Of a stretch of DNA of 64,000 nt, positions 62,456-64,000 are shown piece by piece. Made by a program: the position numbers and the translations under genes. Source of the DNA: Bacteroidaceae bacterium. Its GTDB lineage: Bacteria; Bacteroidota; Bacteroidia; Bacteroidales; Bacteroidaceae. The stretch covers positions 104,977 to 168,976 of the forward strand of contig JAFYOS010000004.1 of the NCBI GenBank assembly GCA_017560125.1, written 5' to 3'. Positions within the stretch are counted from its first letter, which is position 1. Every line of letters begins with the position of its first letter. The notes under the pieces were generated by a model that did not search any database, was not told the origin of the DNA, and was given only the letters and a program-made list of their open reading frames with translations.

Positions 62456-64000
62456 CTAGAAAATGCTATATGCAAGTGTAAGACCGGCCATAACGATAGA
62501 TACCATGCTCATGAGCTTGATAAGAATGTTCAAGCTGGGGCCTGATGTATCCTTGCAGGGGTCACCAACAGTGTCACCAACAACAGTTGCTTTGTGAACG
62601 TCGCTACCCTTACCGCCGAAGTTACCCTCCTCGATATATTTCTTAGCATTGTCCCATGCACCACCTGCGTTAGCAAGGAATACAGCGAGCATGAAACCAG
62701 CCGAGAGGCTACCAATGAGCAAACCAACCACACCGGCTACGCCAAGCACAACGCCTGTAACGATAGGCACGATGATAGCAAGCAACGAGGGGAATACCAT
62801 CTCCTGCTGAGCACCGCGAGTAGAGATCTCAACGCAACGTGAGTAGTCGGGCTCTGCCTTACCCTCGAGAATACCCTTAATTTCGCTGAACTGACGGCGA
62901 ACCTCGGTAACCATCTTCTGAGCAGCACGACCAACCGCGTTCATTGTAAGACCGCAGAAGAGGAATGCCATCATGGCACCAACGAACACACCACACAATA
63001 CAGTGGGATTCATCAATGTTACATTGAAGTACTGCATGAAATCGAAGATGTTTGCATCCATCAGAGCCTTGCCGTTGATGATAACCTCGGGCATGCTGCG
63101 CTCCATAGCGATACGAATCTCCTCGATGTACGAAGCAAGAAGAGCAAGCGCTGTAAGAGCAGCCGAACCGATAGCAAATCCCTTACCAGTAGCAGCTGTG
63201 GTGTTACCAAGTGAGTCGAGCGCGTCGGTACGACGACGAACCTCGGGCTCAAGACCGCTCATCTCGGCGTTACCACCTGCGTTATCGGCGATGGGGCCGT
63301 AAGCATCAGTTGCAAGAGTGATACCCAATGTAGAGAGCATACCTACCGAAGCAATAGCAATACCATAAAGACCGATAGTGATATCCTCGGGATTCATTGA
63401 GAAGCCTGTAGCAAGCATGTATGAAAGCAAGATACCTACAACAACAGCAACAACGGGGATAGCTGTTGACAACATACCCAAGCCCATACCCGAAATGATA
63501 ACGGTTGCAGGACCTGTAAGACCCGATTCAGAAACCTTCTGTGTGGGCTTGTAGGACTGCGATGTGTAGTACTCGGTAGCCTGACCGATGACGATACCAA
63601 CGATAAGACCAACCACCACTGCGAATGAAAGACCAATCCAGTTCTCGATACCAAGAGCATAGAGGATACCAAATGTAGCAATCACGATAAGGATAGACGA
63701 AAGGTTTGTACCGCGTGAAAGCGCGCTAAGGAGCTTCTTGATTGTAGCATCCTCGCTTGTACGTACCGAGAAGATACCGATGATAGAAAGCACGATACCC
63801 ACAGCTGCGATAAGCATGGGAGCGAACACCGCCTTGGTCTGCATGTCGATACCATCCTGTGCAAAAGCAGCAGCACCAAGAGCTGCTGTCGAAAGGATAG
63901 AACCGCAATAGCTCTCATAGAGGTCGGCACCCATACCTGCAACGTCACCCACGTTGTCACCTACGTTATCGGCGATAGTAGCGGGGTTGCGGGGGTCATC
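62456..64000 (-). CDS. hppA: Membrane-bound pyrophosphatase, C-terminal part (runs off the window)
   Basis: The enzyme pumps Na+ or H+ across the inner membrane using pyrophosphate hydrolysis. About 515 codons are inside the window. They start with the substrate motif [24 protein letters not shown] and include [66 protein letters not shown] and the C-terminal [29 protein letters not shown] with Ala (not Lys) after GNTT marks the K+-dependent class. Codon use is strongly biased, as in highly expressed genes. The N-terminal part lies outside. Confidence 0.96.
   Translation of the reverse strand, partial: DDPRNPATIADNVGDNVGDVAGMGADLYESYCGSILSTAALGAAAFAQDGIDMQTKAVFAPMLIAAVGIVLSIIGIFSVRTSEDATIKKLLSALSRGTNLSSILIVIATFGILYALGIENWIGLSFAVVVGLIVGIVIGQATEYYTSQSYKPTQKVSESGLTGPATVIISGMGLGMLSTAIPVVAVVVGILLSYMLATGFSMNPEDITIGLYGIAIASVGMLSTLGITLATDAYGPIADNAGGNAEMSGLEPEVRRRTDALDSLGNTTAATGKGFAIGSAALTALALLASYIEEIRIAMERSMPEVIINGKALMDANIFDFMQYFNVTLMNPTVLCGVFVGAMMAFLFCGLTMNAVGRAAQKMVTEVRRQFSEIKGILEGKAEPDYSRCVEISTRGAQQEMVFPSLLAIIVPIVTGVVLGVAGVVGLLIGSLSAGFMLAVFLANAGGAWDNAKKYIEEGNFGGKGSDVHKATVVGDTVGDPCKDTSGPSLNILIKLMSMVSIVMAGLTLAYSIF

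Overview
The window is a piece of a Bacteroidales chromosome. Supporting signs are Bacteroidota -7 promoter elements (TAnnTTTG, e.g. TATCTTTG and TACCTTTG) before many genes with almost no Shine-Dalgarno sequences, many lipoproteins with the layout MKK...LxxSC, Bacteroidota domain families (DUF4369, DUF4296, DUF5715, DPSL-type ferritin), a galM-galP-galK cluster, a type-III-like SerA beside SerC, and a thiamine TonB receptor-PnuT-ThiN operon. The family within the order (Bacteroidaceae, Muribaculaceae, Prevotellaceae) cannot be settled by eye. No rRNA, tRNA, CRISPR array, transposase or integrase was seen.

Layout. 0-12.6 kb is housekeeping: pheT (partial), dnaB, ispE, a ferredoxin-domain DUF2148 protein, a DPSL-type ferritin, a degenerate ThiE/TenI-like protein, prs, a DUF4369 lipoprotein, panB, a YtxH/holin-like envelope operon, a DUF4163/DUF3298 lipoprotein, rsmG and a glyoxalase-II-like hydrolase. 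11.5-22.2 kb is the accessory part. A redox-motif-less TlpA-like lipoprotein is cotranscribed with a CI/LexA-like S24 regulator, and beside them lies a compact phage-head island. The island has two divergent operons: scaffold-like, capsid-like, adaptor-like and small proteins on the minus strand, and three small proteins plus a complete large terminase on the plus strand. It is closed by strong hairpins at both ends and has no recognisable portal, tail, lysis or integrase gene.

22.2-46.1 kb returns to core genes: DUF4296-lspA-dksA-ileS, a glutaminase-like protein that lacks the catalytic lysine, serC-serA-DUF1015-yigZ, a DbpA-like helicase, grpE-dnaJ-folC, galM-galP-galK, an RluA-family pseudouridine synthase, a DUF5715 lipoprotein, a 2-hydroxyacid dehydrogenase and dapA. 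46.3-49.3 kb is a TPP-riboswitch operon thiD-thiE-thi4-tenI; its thiazole synthase is the His-type (predicted sulfide-dependent) Thi4. Then come ligA, small lipoproteins, a membrane-anchored TIR protein, a 5'-nucleotidase-like lipoprotein that has lost most metal ligands, cbpA, and a second TPP-riboswitch operon (thiamine TonB receptor-pnuT-thiN). The window ends with tspO, a conserved unknown, a lipoprotein and the C-terminal part of a membrane pyrophosphatase (hppA).

How the genes work together. Thiamine is the strongest theme: thiazole synthesis, HMP-P phosphorylation and coupling, outer- and inner-membrane uptake and final pyrophosphorylation are all here, under two TPP riboswitches with readable promoters; HMP synthesis (ThiC) is not in the window. 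A second theme is pseudo-enzymes: four proteins (TlpA-like, glutaminase-like, UshA-like, TenI-like) keep their fold but lack key catalytic residues. The phage-derived head/packaging island is the best candidate for an undescribed system.
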